Origin: a virus
DNA length: 39,496 bases
Reading direction: 5' to 3' (one strand)
Virus record (IMG/VR): IMGVR_UViG_3300025030_000250
Coordinates: 1-39,496 of that record
Part shown: in pieces, positions 38,426 to 39,496 of the stretch
How positions within the stretch are numbered: the stretch's first letter is position 1
How the letters are laid out: every line of letters begins with the position of its first letter
The notes under the pieces: generated by a model
What the model was told of the DNA's origin: nothing
Seen by the model: the letters and a program-made list of their open reading frames with translations, nothing else
Database searches by the model: none
Position numbers and translations under genes: made by a program

Positions 38426-39016
38426 GTGAATAAAATAACTGCGATGAATATTAACTCCCCATCAGAATTGGCGGGGCAGTCGCGCGAGCGTCAACTGGGG
38501 CGGAAAAAGAAGATTCTGAATCGGGCAGAGCGCAGAAAGCTATTCGACGCAAGGCTTGCGATAGCAAGGGCAAACCCGGCGAGCAACTTGCTGGTTAAAC
38601 AGCTTCCACCTGGTCCAGAGTGGACGGCGAAAAAGAAGAAGCAAAAAGCTTATCAAAAGCGGATTCAAAAAGCGCAGCTTGATCAGGCTAATCACCGTAT
38701 CAAGTACCTCGAAAGCCAAGTTGCCAATATCCTCAAGACCCGCGACAAGGCGGACTTCTACAATTCCCCAGGATGGCAGAAAACTCGCTACGAGGCGCTT
38801 AAACGCCATAACGGTCGCTGTGAATTGTGCGGCGCATCTAAGGCCACCGGGGCCGTTATACAAGTTGACCACATCAAGCCGCGTTCTATTTTCCCGGAGA
38901 TTGAGCTTGATCCGAATAACCTACAGGTGCTGTGCCGACCGTGCAACATGGGCAAGAGCAACAGGGATTCAATCGACTGGCGAAAGCCAGAGTTACAAGT
39001 CGTTCGCGGGGTTTGA
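38426..39016 (+). CDS. HNH endonuclease with basic N-terminus
   Basis: A 196-residue protein, GTG start 3 bp after GAGGG. Residues 1-105 are basic and helical (LGRKKKILNRAERRKLFDAR, TAKKKKQKAYQKRIQKAQLD); the C-terminal HNH has GRCELCGASKATGAVIQVDH, IKPRSIFPEIELDPNNLQVL, CRPCNMGKSN with zinc Cys pairs, HIKPR and the Asn. Located beside the genome end and upstream of the terminase across the ends, where packaging-linked HNH proteins are often found. Confidence 0.85.
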   Translation: MNKITAMNINSPSELAGQSRERQLGRKKKILNRAERRKLFDARLAIARANPASNLLVKQLPPGPEWTAKKKKQKAYQKRIQKAQLDQANHRIKYLESQVANILKTRDKADFYNSPGWQKTRYEALKRHNGRCELCGASKATGAVIQVDHIKPRSIFPEIELDPNNLQVLCRPCNMGKSNRDSIDWRKPELQVVRGV

Positions 39017-39111
39017 CATACCGCGCCGAACTCCAGCTTGTGGAGTGGCCGCATCGAAGTCTTTGAAGCGCTAAATACGGACGACGTTGGGAGTTAGCCA
39101 AAGCGCAACGG

Positions 39112-39142
39112 CCCATCAAGCTAATCTCTCTAAGTTGATGGG
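39112..39142 (+). terminator. hairpin after the HNH gene, possible terminator
   Basis: CCCATCAA (39112-39119) pairs with TTGATGGG (39135-39142), 15-nt loop. No T-run follows, so termination is uncertain. Confidence 0.35.
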
Positions 39143-39203
39143 GGTAAGGGGGACCATGTTCCAACTAAGATTCTGCCGCCCCTACGCTACGCGGCCCTTC
39201 TGC

Positions 39204-39233
39204 TTGACACACATGCGCATACACGGATATGCT
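39204..39233 (+). promoter_or_regulatory. candidate late promoter across the genome ends
   Basis: TTGACA (39204-39209), 18-bp spacer, TATGCT (39228-39233). It points toward the ends and, once the ends are joined, into the 24-kb late region starting at 65, which has no other obvious promoter nearby. Confidence 0.5.
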
Positions 39234-39264
39234 CAACCACACCAATGAGCATAGCCACCCATGC

Positions 39265-39320
39265 GCATACTCGCATACTCGCATACTCGCATACTCGCAT
39301 ACTCGCATACTCGCATACGC
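39265..39320. repeat. GCATACTC octamer tandem repeat
   Basis: Six exact copies of GCATACTC (39265-39312) then a variant GCATACGC. No coding sense. Its place near the putative cos site suggests protein binding, or simple replication slippage. Confidence 0.9.
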
Positions 39321-39484
39321 TCAGCGCGCCTACCAGACAATGCACGACGCATGCGTGGCGACGCATATGTGTCTATGCGCACTCATACACATGCGTCTAT
39401 GCGCAGATGAGCGATCAACGTGAACGAGATAAACTACTCGACAGACCGCCGGCCGCGGGTCCTCCCACGGGACTTTTGCCTGAG

Positions 39485-39496
39485 GCTCCGAATCGG
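39485..39496. repeat. 12-nt terminal direct repeat, right copy
   Basis: Identical to bases 1-12. See left copy: candidate cos overhang or circular-contig overlap. Confidence 0.5.

Larger units (their letters stand above)
39017..39496. other. non-coding right end
   Basis: About 480 bp (continuing through 1-64 if the ends join) without a credible gene. It holds a hairpin (39112-39142), a promoter (39204-39233), an octamer tandem array (39265-39320) and many ATGCGCA/ATGCGT-like words up to 39400, then the terminal repeat. Looks like a control and packaging region. Confidence 0.55.

Noticed and set aside
39229-39423. Frame with repeated SHTRILAY peptide
   Set aside because: It only translates the octamer tandem array and has no ribosome site.

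Overview
The window looks like the essentially complete genome of a tailed double-stranded DNA phage with a siphovirus (non-contractile tail) plan. It is GC-rich, and its gene families (lambda gpA-type terminase, gpW, S49 protease/scaffold, DUF2460/DUF2163/NlpC tail tip, 3TM holin) fit a phage of Betaproteobacteria or a related Pseudomonadota host; the host assignment is inference. The first and last 12 bases are identical, so the ends are either cohesive (cos) ends or a short circular overlap. I see no integrase, CI-type repressor or tRNA, so nothing points to a lysogeny module.

Layout. (1) 65-24320, plus strand: one long late region running GpZ-like protein, small terminase, CRISPR-like mini-array, large terminase, Mor-like activator, gpW, portal, S49 protease with internal scaffold, decoration protein, major capsid, head-tail joining, tail terminator, two tail-tube paralogues, tail chaperones with a -1 frameshift, tape measure, tail tip genes, fibres, lysis genes. 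(2) 24347-29813, minus strand: tightly overlapped early genes including a RecE/ExoVIII-like nuclease, a coiled-coil DUF1351-like protein and a Sak4-like ATPase, with an HNH homing-type gene between the last two. (3) 29976-34697, plus strand: DNA methyltransferase, small zinc or HTH proteins, a DUF1376-type replication initiator carrying 11-bp iterons, a DnaB/Twinkle-like helicase and a VRR-type nuclease, ended by a clear intrinsic terminator. (4) 34900-38238, minus strand: an accessory operon of very small genes, several preceded by copies of the same structured leader, ending in a Csx16-family protein, a coiled-coil protein and an HTH protein. (5) 38426-39016, plus: an HNH endonuclease, then a repeat-rich non-coding end with a promoter reading across the genome ends into the late genes.

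The most unusual content relates to CRISPR. Between the two terminase genes lies a repeat-spacer-repeat unit: two identical 39-bp copies whose 37-bp core has the hallmark terminal ATTGAAAC (minus strand) and a perfect 22-bp palindrome, separated by about 35 bp. It interrupts the first codons of a ParB-domain gene and abuts the start of the large terminase, which itself carries an extra small-terminase-like N-terminal domain. No cas gene is present. On the other side of the genome, the minus-strand accessory operon encodes a homologue of Csx16, a family known from type III CRISPR loci and linked to cyclic oligoadenylate degradation. Together these suggest a phage that interferes with, or borrows, a host CRISPR system. 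The second notable system is the accessory operon itself, where repeated leaders (five copies, two of them identical over 134 bp with a 68-nt multi-hairpin insert) sit between consecutive small genes, like reusable gene cassettes.
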